From: Paraburkholderia azotifigens
GTDB lineage: Bacteria; Pseudomonadota; Gammaproteobacteria; Burkholderiales; Burkholderiaceae
NCBI RefSeq assembly: GCF_007995085.1
Contig: NZ_VOQS01000005.1
Location: 1,364,001 to 1,428,000 of the forward strand
Length of the DNA: 64,000 nt
Direction: 5' to 3'
Shown here piece after piece: positions 18,526-27,499 of this stretch. Each line of letters starts with the position of its first letter. The stretch's first letter is position 1. A program made the position numbers and the translations under genes. Below the pieces are notes generated by a model. It worked only from the letters and a program-made list of their open reading frames with translations. It had not been told where the DNA came from and searched no databases.

Positions 18526-19251
18526 CTAAAAATTGATCGGCACATCAACACCGTCAGGCGCGACGTACGACGCCATGTTTCGCCGCGCCAGATACACGTG
18601 CGCGCGCACGACTTCGCCGGCCGTATCTGCATCGCGACGCTGAATGGCGTCGATGATGTCCTCGTGCTGCTGGACCGCTTCCGCAAGCTCTGCGTCCATT
18701 CGTTTATCGCGCGGCTGATAAAACGTCTTGCCAAGCCGCGCATGGTCGATCAGCAGCCTGCAAAGGCTCGGCAACAGATACGGGTTGTGAGCCATCTTTC
18801 CGATTGCAAGGTGGAACCCGTCGTTCTGCAAAACCCGCTCGTCTACATCCACGCCCTCCACTGCTGCGCGAAACCGTTCCTGGATTCGCTTCAAGCCATC
18901 GATCTCGGCTTGCGTCGCGTGGACGGCTGCAAGCTTGGTGGTCGCCACATAAATCAGCGGCGCCGCCAGAAAATAGTTGCGCAGCGAGTCATAGTTCATT
19001 GATGCAACGCGCGCCGCGCGATTCGCCTCAAGCTCGATGTAACCCTCGGCCGCCATCTGCCGCATCAGTTCGCGCACGGGCGGACGCGACAGCCCAAACT
19101 CTTCAGCCAACGCCACTTCATCCAGCGACGCACCCGGCGCCAGCTCCATGCTGAGAATGCGGTGACGCAATGCCTGTCCCAGTGCTGATTTGCGGTCAAG
19201 GGACGCTGCCTGCCCATCCTCGCGATCCATATCAACGACGTTCGCCTTCAT
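18526..19251 (-). CDS. GntR family regulator, FadR/FCD type
   Basis: A 241-residue repressor or activator. The start MKANVVDM is chosen for its GGAGAG upstream. The winged helix covers about residues 15-85 (LSRPPVRELMRQMAAEGYIEL) and the all-helical FCD effector domain follows (HLAIGKMAHNP, VQQHEDIIDAIQRRD). FCD domains bind small carboxylates with a metal ion. It heads the cluster A minus-strand operon and faces the reductase gene, so it probably controls both directions. Confidence 0.87.
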   Translation of the reverse strand: MKANVVDMDREDGQAASLDRKSALGQALRHRILSMELAPGASLDEVALAEEFGLSRPPVRELMRQMAAEGYIELEANRAARVASMNYDSLRNYFLAAPLIYVATTKLAAVHATQAEIDGLKRIQERFRAAVEGVDVDERVLQNDGFHLAIGKMAHNPYLLPSLCRLLIDHARLGKTFYQPRDKRMDAELAEAVQQHEDIIDAIQRRDADTAGEVVRAHVYLARRNMASYVAPDGVDVPINF

Positions 19252-19273
19252 ACGCTCTCCTGTTGCAACTATC

Positions 19274-19285
19274 TTGTGTCTACAA
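19274..19285. promoter_or_regulatory. Candidate GntR operator
   Basis: TTGTGTCTACAA is a 4-bp inverted repeat (TTGT/ACAA) around four bases, the layout of FCD-type GntR operators. It lies 23 bases upstream of the GntR start, fitting autoregulation. Confidence 0.4.
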
Positions 19286-19837
19286 ATTGTATTCGTCAAG
19301 CCGACAATGAGTCTAATCAGGGAAGTTACTGAGCTGCCCCCTCAAACCGGCGACGCCTGTGATGTCATCGGCGCGGCACAGTCGTGACTCGCTCGATGAC
19401 TTTCCTCTTCCATATTTGTGTTACATGGAATTTTCTTTCCCCGTTAGCAGAGCGGGAAGCACCGAATTACTGAGCGCCTGATGTTGGCGCTGGCGTGGTC
19501 TTGACCACTTTTCAGTGCAGAGAAGAGATCTGCCGCAGCTGAATCCGCGCGCTGCAGACGCTGTCGATGAATCTCGTCCCGCCCATCGAGTCTCCGCGCG
19601 ACGCATAACTTAATGTAATAGCGCCACGAAAATAAAGCGCATTGACGCTGATTTATAAGCCACCAATACTCAAGGCACAGCAAAGGTGGTGATTTCGCGC
19701 GAAGCCAATATCAGAAGAACGATCAGAGCGACGCGCCGATTTTCCCTGATCCGCGAGTACGACAATGTACGTTGAGCACTTCACGCGCGCTGGTTAGCAG
19801 GCGAATGAATGCAAGGCGTCCTAACTGATTTGATGCT
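19286..19837. other. Control region between the two cluster A transcripts
   Basis: About 550 bases without a convincing gene separate the minus-strand operon from the plus-strand reductase. The stretch is AT-richer than the flanking genes, particularly around 19400-19460 and 19600-19700, and should contain promoters in both directions. Short open frames here lack ribosome sites and family likeness. Confidence 0.45.
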
Positions 19838-20968
19838 ATGAACTCGGTAGAAAGAATGTTCGACCCGGCGCCCGAAGCCAATGACAGACTCTCGGATGCA
19901 AGCACATGGGAGCGCGGCGCGATCCACTGGGCAAGCGGCGAGCAGAAGACCCTGACCTGCTGTCGAGTGGTCGATGAGACCCATGACGTGAAGAGCTTCG
20001 AATTTCGTGTCGACGATGGCTCGCCCATCCGCTTCGAGCCGGGTCAGTTCATGACGGTATCGGCCAGCGTGCAGGGACAGCCAGTCGAGCGCTGCTACAC
20101 GATTTCGTCGCCGCCGACTCGGCCCTATCTGGTGTCCATCACGGTTAAGCGCGTACCGGGTGGTGTCATGTCCAACTGGCTTCACGACAACATGAAGCCC
20201 GGTACCCAGTTGCGCGCATATGGACCATCGGGCAGCTTCACGCCGACGGCCGCGCCAGCCGTGAAGTCGCTGTATCTGTCCGCAGGCTCGGGCGTCACGC
20301 CGTTGATGTCGATGACACGCGCGAGTATCGATCTCGGCCTGGACCGCGACATCGTGTTTGTGCATAGCGCGCGGACACCAGCAGACATCGTGTTCCGAAA
20401 GGAACTGCAGAGGCTCGCCGAGTTGTCTCCTCGCCTTAAAACATTTTTCGTGTGCGAGGGAATGGGAGATGAGGACGGCTGGTCTGGACGTGTAGGCCGG
20501 CTCAGCCTGCAGCTTCTGTCCGAGTGGGTGCCTGACTACATCGAGCGCGAGGCTTTTACGTGTGGTCCCGCTGGCTACATGAGCGCGGTGCGCACCTTGC
20601 TTCAAGAGGGCGGACACAATCCCGCCCGCTATCACCAGGAAAGTTTCGACATCGGCGCGGGCATTGCGCCGGAGCCCGCTTCGCCGAAATGCGACGCAAC
20701 TCAAGAGACTTTCACTATCAAGCTCTCCCGCTCGTCGAAGACATTCACGATGAATGCATCTGACACGGTGCTCTCCGCTGCAAAGAAAGCCGGCGTGGCA
20801 ATCCCGTCGTCGTGCAGTCAGGGCATGTGCGGAACGTGCAAGACGAAGGTGCTTGAAGGCACGGTCGACATGAATCACAACGGCGGAATTCGCGAGCGAG
20901 AGGTTCAGAAGGGATTCCGGCTTCTTTGCTGCAGCCGCCCCACCTCGGATCTGGTGCTGGAGCTTTGA
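19838..20968 (+). CDS. Ferredoxin reductase partner of the Rieske oxygenase (GbcB-like)
   Basis: A 376-residue flavoprotein that passes electrons from NAD(P)H to the oxygenase. The FAD domain holds RCYTISSPP (85-93), the nucleotide domain LSAGSGVTPLMSM (147-159), and the C-terminal plant-type [2Fe-2S] domain ligates iron through C326, C331, C334 and a cysteine of the CC pair at 364-365. This reductase-plus-ferredoxin fusion is the standard partner of glycine-betaine-type Rieske enzymes. It is separated from its partner by about 9.6 kb. The start could instead be the Met at 19856. Confidence 0.88.
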   Translation: MNSVERMFDPAPEANDRLSDASTWERGAIHWASGEQKTLTCCRVVDETHDVKSFEFRVDDGSPIRFEPGQFMTVSASVQGQPVERCYTISSPPTRPYLVSITVKRVPGGVMSNWLHDNMKPGTQLRAYGPSGSFTPTAAPAVKSLYLSAGSGVTPLMSMTRASIDLGLDRDIVFVHSARTPADIVFRKELQRLAELSPRLKTFFVCEGMGDEDGWSGRVGRLSLQLLSEWVPDYIEREAFTCGPAGYMSAVRTLLQEGGHNPARYHQESFDIGAGIAPEPASPKCDATQETFTIKLSRSSKTFTMNASDTVLSAAKKAGVAIPSSCSQGMCGTCKTKVLEGTVDMNHNGGIREREVQKGFRLLCCSRPTSDLVLEL

Positions 20969-21040
20969 CGGTCGCCGGGATGCTTTATCGAACGTATTTT
21001 GCGTAACCCACACTCACAATAACGTCTGGAGCAACAGAGC

Positions 21041-22270
21041 ATGACGGATGACCAGCTGTCAGATGCAGGCATCGAAACCGAAACGCGTGGAAAGGAAAGC
21101 ATCCTGCGTGACGTTCGGGCTTATCGCCTGGCTCGGGTACAGGAACAGCTACGCAAAAACAGATGCCCGGCAATCCTGCTATACGATCCGGTCAATATTC
21201 GATATGCAACCGACACATCGAACATGCAAGTTTGGGCGGGCCGCAATCCAGCCCGGTACGTGATGGTCTTCGCTGACGGTCGCATCGTCGCGTGGGAATT
21301 TCACAGCAGCGAGCACGTATGGGACGGACTGGACCTGAACGTCGAGTTACGCGGCGCGCTTAGCTGGACGTTCTTCAATGCGGGCCACGAAGCCGAGCGC
21401 CGCGCAGAGACGTGGGGAGCGGAAATAGTCGACGTGTTCCGGAAACACGCTCCTGCCGACAGCCTGCTTGCAGTGGACCGGCTCGACCCATTCGGCACGG
21501 CGTATCTGGAAAGGCACGGCATTACGCTGCTGGACGGACAGGCGCTGATGGAGACGGCACGACTGATCAAATCACCAGGCGAACTCGTTCTGATTGGTGA
21601 GTCTTTGCGCACCGCCGAAAAAGGTATTGAGCGCATGCGTCGCGAGCTTCGTCCGGGACTGACCGAAAACGACATCTGGGCAAATCTTCACTACGAGAAC
21701 ATCCGGAACGGCGGCGAGTGGATCGAAACACGACTCCTCGCGTCCGGCGACCGTACCAATCCCTGGATGCACGAATGCTCAAGCAGGGTTTTGCAAGCCG
21801 GCGACCTCCTCGCATTCGACACAGACATGGTCGGACCGAATGGCTACTGCTCCGATATTTCGCGCACCTGGCTGGTGGGCGACGGGCGCCCCTCCGATGA
21901 GCAACGCAAACTGTACGAGCTTGCCCATACCCAGGTCCACTTCAATATGGACATTCTGCGCCCGGGAATGACCTTCCGCGAGTTCTCGGAAAAGGCATGG
22001 AAGATTCCCGACAAATACGTCAAGAACCGATATTGCTGTCTTGCGCATGGCATCGGGATGGTCGACGAGTATCCGTCGATCGCGCACCAGGTCGACTGGG
22101 AGAGCGCGGGCTACGACGGCCTGTTCGAGGTCGGTATGACGGTATGCGTCGAAAGCTATATCGGCGCGGAAGGCGGGACGCAGGGCGTGAAGCTCGAACA
22201 GCAGGTGGTGCTCGCAGAAAACGGCTGTGTCTCTCTGACAGATTGCAGCTTCGAGACCGACTGGCTGTGA
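21041..22270 (+). CDS. DddP-like M24 family metalloenzyme, copy 1
   Basis: A 409-residue creatinase/aminopeptidase-P fold protein. The pattern (VNIRYATDTSNMQVW, NGGEWIETRLL, RTNPWMHEC) matches the DMSP lyase DddP rather than ordinary prolidases. The metal ligands of DddP are all present with identical spacing: D260, D262, D272, H336, E371 and E386. The DddP catalytic aspartate corresponds to D342 (HGIGMVDEYP) and a tyrosine lies five residues before the histidine. If it acts as DddP does, it cleaves dimethylsulfoniopropionate to DMS and acrylate. Its place between a betaine demethylase reductase and formaldehyde dehydrogenase allows another betaine-like substrate. A paralog lies at 30008. Confidence 0.8.
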   Translation: MTDDQLSDAGIETETRGKESILRDVRAYRLARVQEQLRKNRCPAILLYDPVNIRYATDTSNMQVWAGRNPARYVMVFADGRIVAWEFHSSEHVWDGLDLNVELRGALSWTFFNAGHEAERRAETWGAEIVDVFRKHAPADSLLAVDRLDPFGTAYLERHGITLLDGQALMETARLIKSPGELVLIGESLRTAEKGIERMRRELRPGLTENDIWANLHYENIRNGGEWIETRLLASGDRTNPWMHECSSRVLQAGDLLAFDTDMVGPNGYCSDISRTWLVGDGRPSDEQRKLYELAHTQVHFNMDILRPGMTFREFSEKAWKIPDKYVKNRYCCLAHGIGMVDEYPSIAHQVDWESAGYDGLFEVGMTVCVESYIGAEGGTQGVKLEQQVVLAENGCVSLTDCSFETDWL

Positions 22271-22326
22271 TGTTGCTCGAGCAGGACCGCGCTTAATTCC
22301 ATCTACATATGACATCAGGAGACAGC

Positions 22327-23529
22327 ATGTCAGGCAATCGTGGAGTCGTTTATATCGGCCCCGGTAAGGTCGAGGTGCAGAACATCGCCTTTCCGGAACT
22401 CGTCGACCCTGCCGGGAGGAAAGCCAATCACGGCGTCATCCTTCGAGTCGTCGCAACGAATATCTGCGGCTCGGACCAACATATGGTTCGTGGCAGAACG
22501 ACGGCGCCTGCGGGGCTCGTCCTCGGACACGAAATAACTGGCGAAGTAATTGAAGTCGGCTCCGACGTCATGACGTTGAAGAAGGGAGACCTGGTCTCTG
22601 TGCCGTTCAATGTGGCGTGCGGTCGATGCCCGATGTGCAAGGCACAAAACACGGGCGTCTGTCTCAACGTCAATCCGGCGCGCGCAGGCGGTGCTTACGG
22701 CTACGTTGATATGGGCGGCTGGATTGGCGGGCAGGCTGAGTACGTGATGGTGCCGTATGCGGATTTCAATCTGCTGAAGTTCCCGGACCGGGACCGTGCC
22801 ATGGAAAAGATCCGGGATCTCACATGCCTGTCCGACATCCTGCCGACGGGATATCACGGCGCCGTAACGGCAGGCGTCGGACCCGGCTCGACGGTTTATG
22901 TAGCGGGCGCAGGTCCTGTCGGCCTCGCCGCCGCAGCGTCCGCGCGACTACTCGGCGCGGCCGTCACCATCGTTGGCGACGTGAATCCAACGCGACTCGA
23001 ACACGCGCGACGTGTGGGCTTCGAAACCGTCGATCTTTCGGAAGACGCGTCGCTTGCCGGGCAGATTGCCGATCTGCTTGGCGAACCGGAAGTGGACTGC
23101 GCCATCGACTGCGTTGGATTTGAAGCACGCGGTCATGGCCACTCGGGCTCCCAGGCCGAGGCGCCCGCGACGGTGCTCAATTCGCTGATGGAGATCACGC
23201 GGGCCGCCGGCAAGATTGGTATTCCGGGCCTGTATGTGACCGATGATCCCGGTGCGACGGATGCCGCCGCGAAACACGGCAGCCTCTCGGTGCGCTTCGG
23301 CCTCGGCTGGGCAAAATCGCACTCCTTCTTCACCGGTCAAACTCCCGTGATGAAGTACAACAAGAATCTGATGCAGGCGATTCTATGGGACCGGCTGAAT
23401 ATCGCCGAAGTCGTCAACGTGACCGTTATCGAACTCGACCAGGCCCCCGGCGGCTATGCCGAATTCGATTCCGGCGTGCCCAAGAAGTTTGTTATCGACC
23501 CTCACGGTAGTCTGAAAGCTGCGGCCTGA
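22327..23529 (+). CDS. fdhA: Glutathione-independent formaldehyde dehydrogenase
   Basis: A 400-residue zinc-dependent NAD enzyme that oxidises formaldehyde to formate. The start MSGNRG is set by AGGAGA upstream. Catalytic zinc ligands C47 and H68 (NICGSD, GHE) and the structural-zinc cysteines C98, C101, C104 and C112 are present, and YVAGAGPVGLAAA binds NAD. Length and pattern match the Pseudomonas putida enzyme. It would consume the formaldehyde released by the Rieske enzyme and by the demethylase at 31629. A strong terminator follows. Confidence 0.92.
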   Translation: MSGNRGVVYIGPGKVEVQNIAFPELVDPAGRKANHGVILRVVATNICGSDQHMVRGRTTAPAGLVLGHEITGEVIEVGSDVMTLKKGDLVSVPFNVACGRCPMCKAQNTGVCLNVNPARAGGAYGYVDMGGWIGGQAEYVMVPYADFNLLKFPDRDRAMEKIRDLTCLSDILPTGYHGAVTAGVGPGSTVYVAGAGPVGLAAAASARLLGAAVTIVGDVNPTRLEHARRVGFETVDLSEDASLAGQIADLLGEPEVDCAIDCVGFEARGHGHSGSQAEAPATVLNSLMEITRAAGKIGIPGLYVTDDPGATDAAAKHGSLSVRFGLGWAKSHSFFTGQTPVMKYNKNLMQAILWDRLNIAEVVNVTVIELDQAPGGYAEFDSGVPKKFVIDPHGSLKAAA

Positions 23530-23590
23530 CGAAAACTGCCGTAGCGGCGAGCAACGCTATGCGGGCATATCTCTGAGGTGAGCACTTTGC

Positions 23591-23617
23591 GGCCGGTCGG
23601 AAGACCGGCCTTTTTTT
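23591..23617 (+). terminator. Rho-independent terminator of the reductase-M24-fdhA transcript
   Basis: A perfect 8-bp stem GGCCGGTC/GACCGGCC with loop GGAA, followed directly by seven T residues, 61 bases after the fdhA stop. Confidence 0.92.
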
Positions 23618-23661
23618 GTTCGGATGCAGGTTAATCGCCTCCGTGTCAGCGGCGTTTTCCT

Positions 23662-24798
23662 TCATTTCTCCGCACCGATCGTCGTCACCGGTTGCCATTT
23701 CATGGACTTGACCTGATAGAGCGTCGACGTCGGATTATTCAGATCCCCATATTTGTCGAATGAGATATGTCCCGTGATGCCGTTGTATTGCATCGTGCGG
23801 AGCGTTTGCATGAACACAGCAGGCTTCACCGAGTTCGCCTGCTTCATGGCCGTGATGGCGAGCCACGCACAGTCATAGGCGAACGGCGCATAGGTCAAGG
23901 TATCCGCACCGAACCGCTTCTTGAACTTGTCCGCAAACGCGCGTCCCTCGGGCAATGAATCGACCGGCCGGCCATATTCCCAGGCCATTGCGCCTTCGGC
24001 TGCACTTCCTGCTGAACCGATGAAAACGCTATCGGCAATCCCGCCGCTCCCGACGAACTGCGCGCGCAAACCGAGCTGCCTCATTCGCTTGACGAGCAGA
24101 CCCGCCTGGCCATCGAGCCCGCCGAAGTACAGAAGATCCGCATTGGCCGCCTTTATGTTCGTCAGTTGCGCATTGAACTCGACGGCTTTGTCGTTGGTGT
24201 ATTCCTCGGCCACGATCTGACCGCCGGCCGCTTGCGCGGCCTTCTTGAATTCTTCGACCGCGCCTTGTCCAAAGGCCGTCCGGTCATCCATCACCGCGAT
24301 CCGCTTCGCTTTCGTCACCTTCACGGCATACGTGCCGGCGTTCCCGGAATTCTGTGTGTCAGTCGCTATGATCCGGAACACGTTGTTCAAACCCTGACGC
24401 GTGATCGCGGGATTCGTCGCGGCGGGATCGATGAGGGGGATGCCCGCGCGCGCGAAAATCGGCGAGGAAGGAAGCGCCACGCCCGAGTTGTAATAGCCGA
24501 CCACGGCGACGACGCCATCGTCGACGAGCTTCTGCGCTACCTGAACGCCTACGCGCGGATCGCCCTGATCGTCGACGGAAGCGAGCTCGAACTGCACCGG
24601 CTGTCCACCGATGCTGATGTGTTGCGCGTTCGCCTCTTCCACAGCCAGACGCACGCCGTTTTCGATGTCTTTCCCATTGGCCGCGCCAAGGCCCGTGAGC
24701 GGCGCAGACACGCCAATCTTGACGGCTTGCTGGGCGCTGGCGGCGAGCGGCGCAATACAGAGTGCGGATGCTGCGACCAACGAAAGGAACGTTTTCAT
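23662..24798 (-). CDS. Branched-chain amino-acid-type ABC substrate-binding protein (LivJ-like)
   Basis: A 378-residue exported type 1 periplasmic binding protein. The start MKTFLSL gives a signal peptide cleaved near ASAQQ. Family motifs include KIGVSAPLTG, GVVAVVGYYNSG and DDRTAFGQG. No permease or ATPase genes of the Liv system are near, so it is an orphan that must use a transporter encoded elsewhere. It is convergent with fdhA. Confidence 0.85.
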   Translation of the reverse strand: MKTFLSLVAASALCIAPLAASAQQAVKIGVSAPLTGLGAANGKDIENGVRLAVEEANAQHISIGGQPVQFELASVDDQGDPRVGVQVAQKLVDDGVVAVVGYYNSGVALPSSPIFARAGIPLIDPAATNPAITRQGLNNVFRIIATDTQNSGNAGTYAVKVTKAKRIAVMDDRTAFGQGAVEEFKKAAQAAGGQIVAEEYTNDKAVEFNAQLTNIKAANADLLYFGGLDGQAGLLVKRMRQLGLRAQFVGSGGIADSVFIGSAGSAAEGAMAWEYGRPVDSLPEGRAFADKFKKRFGADTLTYAPFAYDCAWLAITAMKQANSVKPAVFMQTLRTMQYNGITGHISFDKYGDLNNPTSTLYQVKSMKWQPVTTIGAEK

Positions 24799-25234
24799 GA
24801 CAGGGCACCCGATCGAGAGAATCTCACACGTTGGAGCCGGCATCGCAAGTCAGCGTCAGACCCAGTCACGTCCGAACATTCGCTCACGAGGCTTACGATC
24901 CGGCGCAGGATATCGTCAAGTCTATGTTCCACACGAATACATCTGGAAAGCCATTCTCCGTCAAATCGCGCGTCCTGTTCCTGCGGGAAAATACTTATCC
25001 GCTGCGCTCAGGAGCCTTCAGCGGCGATAGCTGATGACAGTCTGCCTGCGCGACATGACGCAATAACACTCTGGCTGACAGCCAGATTCCGGCAACAGAA
25101 AGCAACATCCTCACGGCCTGTGTCAACGGCGGGATCTGTGTTTGTACAGACAGATGTAAAGAATCCCAAACAGCGTTTCAAGGACGACTAGCTGGCCCAG
25201 CAGTCCCATCGGCAACTCATTTGGCGCACGGTTG
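24799..25234. other. Intergenic region without a gene
   Basis: About 440 bases between the LivJ-like gene and the end of the cluster B transporter operon. It includes the LivJ promoter side. No open frame here has both family likeness and a ribosome site. Confidence 0.4.
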
Positions 25235-25269
25235 AAAAGTGCGGTTGCAAGCCATGAGAGCAACCGCAC
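25235..25269 (-). terminator. Terminator of the cluster B transporter operon
   Basis: Read on the minus strand, a perfect 10-bp stem (GTGCGGTTGC/GCAACCGCAC, plus-strand 25239-25248 and 25260-25269) with an 11-base loop is followed by TTTT. It lies 30 bases beyond the stop of the binding-protein gene. Confidence 0.75.
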
Positions 25270-25298
25270 GCTTTCGCTCATTGTCTCTAGCGCGAATG

Positions 25299-26138
25299 TT
25301 ATTGAACCAGTCGCGGCGTACCGACCTTTTCGGCATTCGGATCCAGTCCGTGTTCTTTCAGAATACGCGCAATATCGCCGGATTGATGCAGCGCCTCGAT
25401 ATCCGCAGAAAGCGCATCTCCAAGCGACTGATTCGACTTCGTGTACGGAAAGGCCGTCTGTCCCGGTTGAATCGTGGCAGGCACCCGCTTGTCAGGTTTG
25501 ACGACATCGATCTTCATTGCCTTATAGCCACCCTTCTTCTGGTCGTAGACGGCTACGGCATAGCTATCCGTGCCGACGTCGATGCGCCCCGCTGACAGAT
25601 CCTGCGCCATTGCGACAGGATTCGGATAGATGGTCAAACTGGTTCCGAAGACCTTTTGCAGATCTCCCGTCCACAGATATCCCGCTACGGCGCCGACGCG
25701 TTTTCCCTGCATGCCGTTTATCGTGTCGCTTCCCTGCCCCGAAATGACGCCCATCTGATCAAGGTACATCGGTGCACTCAATCCCAGCACCTTGGCCCGG
25801 TCTGCCGTGCGATACCAGTCACCCATCGCGATGTCGGCTTTCCCGGACACCACCGATTGGATCACGGCGGCGGCATCCACATTCGCGAAGGACAGAGTCA
25901 GGCATTCCCTGGCGGCAATCAGCCTGAGAATTGCGCCGTCAACGCCGTTCACTTCACTCGCACTGACGGGGATGGAATACGGCGGGAAGTCCCACGTTGC
26001 GACGGAAAGCGTGCCCGGTTTGATCGTCGGGAACTTGTGCGCGGGCGTGCAGCTTCCGGCAGCCTGGGCAGCCGTGCCGAAGCCGACCAGTGAAACACAA
26101 CAGCCGAGCAAAGCGAGACATTTCAACGATGGTTTCAT
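25299..26138 (-). CDS. Polar amino-acid-type ABC substrate-binding protein
   Basis: A 279-residue exported protein of the family 3 (SBP_bac_3) type. The signal peptide ends near AAQAAGS. The pattern LSVATWDFPPYS, the GVDGAILRLIA region and AMGDWYRTADRAKVLGLS are characteristic. It is last in a four-gene minus-strand transporter set (ATPase, two permeases, binding protein). The ligand is probably an amino acid or cyclic amino-acid derivative; ectoine or proline compounds use this class. Confidence 0.87.
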   Translation of the reverse strand: MKPSLKCLALLGCCVSLVGFGTAAQAAGSCTPAHKFPTIKPGTLSVATWDFPPYSIPVSASEVNGVDGAILRLIAARECLTLSFANVDAAAVIQSVVSGKADIAMGDWYRTADRAKVLGLSAPMYLDQMGVISGQGSDTINGMQGKRVGAVAGYLWTGDLQKVFGTSLTIYPNPVAMAQDLSAGRIDVGTDSYAVAVYDQKKGGYKAMKIDVVKPDKRVPATIQPGQTAFPYTKSNQSLGDALSADIEALHQSGDIARILKEHGLDPNAEKVGTPRLVQ

Positions 26139-26198
26139 GACCTATCCTCACGTGACATATACAGTGGTGGCGAAAAGGAGCGCGGCAATACCGGCGCA

Positions 26199-26861
26199 CT
26201 ATCGAACCGCATGGCGTCCCAGCCTGCGTTCCAGCGCCGACACTGCAAATGTCGACGGAACGCAGATGACGGCAAACAGCAAACCCGCCAGTATCAGTAC
26301 GGGCATGTACTCGAATGTCGACGAGCCGATATTCGACGCTCTGCTCACCAGTTCCGGAAGCGCGATCGTGAAGCACAGCGAGGTCGCCTGAAGCATCATG
26401 ATGGAGAAACCGAGCAGCGACGGCAGGGCAACGCGCATGCCTTGGGGGATGATGACGAAGCGCAGCGCGTCCACGCCGTTCAGACCGATCACGAGTGCCG
26501 CCTCTTTCTGCCCATACGGCACGGCCTCGAATCCCGCCCGAATCATCTCGCTCGTATAAGCACCCGTGCAGCACGCGAGCGCCACGCACGCGGATGCAAA
26601 CGAAGTCAGTGTCAAACCCGCTGCGGGCAGTCCGAAATAGAAGAACTGCAGCAGGATCAACGCGGGCGCACCACGCCCTGTTTCAACGAAGATCAGCGCG
26701 AAAGTACGGATCGGACGCGATTTCGCGGAAACCATCAACGCGAGCACCAGACCCAACGGAATGCCGACCGCAAGGGTGACCGCCGTCACTTCAAGTGAAA
26801 TCCGATAGCCGTCCAGAAGATCGGGTAACCAGCCTTTCCATTGTTCAAGCAGATTGTTCAT
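26199..26861 (-). CDS. Polar amino-acid ABC transporter permease, subunit 2
   Basis: A 220-residue HisM-type permease with about five helices and the family loop EMIRAGFEAVPYGQKEAALVIG. It overlaps the preceding permease gene by 4 bases, showing translational coupling. Confidence 0.88.
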   Translation of the reverse strand: MNNLLEQWKGWLPDLLDGYRISLEVTAVTLAVGIPLGLVLALMVSAKSRPIRTFALIFVETGRGAPALILLQFFYFGLPAAGLTLTSFASACVALACCTGAYTSEMIRAGFEAVPYGQKEAALVIGLNGVDALRFVIIPQGMRVALPSLLGFSIMMLQATSLCFTIALPELVSRASNIGSSTFEYMPVLILAGLLFAVICVPSTFAVSALERRLGRHAVR

Positions 26862-27499
26862 CGCGACACCCGTGAACGAAGATGAACGTCAGCCCAACGC
26901 GAAGCCCACGCAACAGGAATACTCAACGCGATATAAAGCACAGCGGCGGAACCATAGACGCTCAGCCCGCGGAATGTGGCCTGGGAAACGTGATAAGCCT
27001 GAAACGCCAGTTCGGTGACACCGATCGTCGACGCCACCGCGGAGTCCTTCAGAAGCCCGATCAGATATGTTGCAGCCGTCGGTAAAGCGATCCGGATCAA
27101 CTGCGGAAACACGACGTCCCGAAACTGCTGAACGCGCGTCAGATTGAGCACCTTCGCCGCCTCGTATTGCCCGGGATGAATCGCAGTGAGCGCACCGCGA
27201 TAGATCTCCGACATGTTGGCCGCCGTCACGACGCCAAGCCCGACGGCTGCCGCGACGAACGGGCTCATCGCAAGCAGGTCGTTGCCGATGCCGAAGAACA
27301 CAAAGAACAGCCAGACGATAGGTGGAATGGAGCGGCACACCACCACGATTGCCGTTGCAACGCCACGAAGAATCACATTTCTCGAAAGCCGCATTGCGCA
27401 CAGCGGCAGCCCGAGAATCGACCCGAGCGCAAAAGTGACGAGGGTCAACGCAATGGTCCAAGGGACGCCTTTCAGAATTGCGGAAAGATCGATCATCAT
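26858..27499 (-). CDS. Polar amino-acid ABC transporter permease, subunit 1
   Basis: A 213-residue HisM-type permease of the usual length. The conserved loop is EIYRGALTAIHPGQYEAAKVL. It abuts the ATPase gene with no gap and overlaps the second permease. The two permeases form the membrane channel of one importer. Confidence 0.88.
   Translation of the reverse strand: MMIDLSAILKGVPWTIALTLVTFALGSILGLPLCAMRLSRNVILRGVATAIVVVCRSIPPIVWLFFVFFGIGNDLLAMSPFVAAAVGLGVVTAANMSEIYRGALTAIHPGQYEAAKVLNLTRVQQFRDVVFPQLIRIALPTAATYLIGLLKDSAVASTIGVTELAFQAYHVSQATFRGLSVYGSAAVLYIALSIPVAWASRWADVHLRSRVSR

Noticed and set aside
19781..21013. 410-codon frame antisense to the ferredoxin reductase
   Set aside because: The plus strand has all expected reductase motifs; the minus frame has none.
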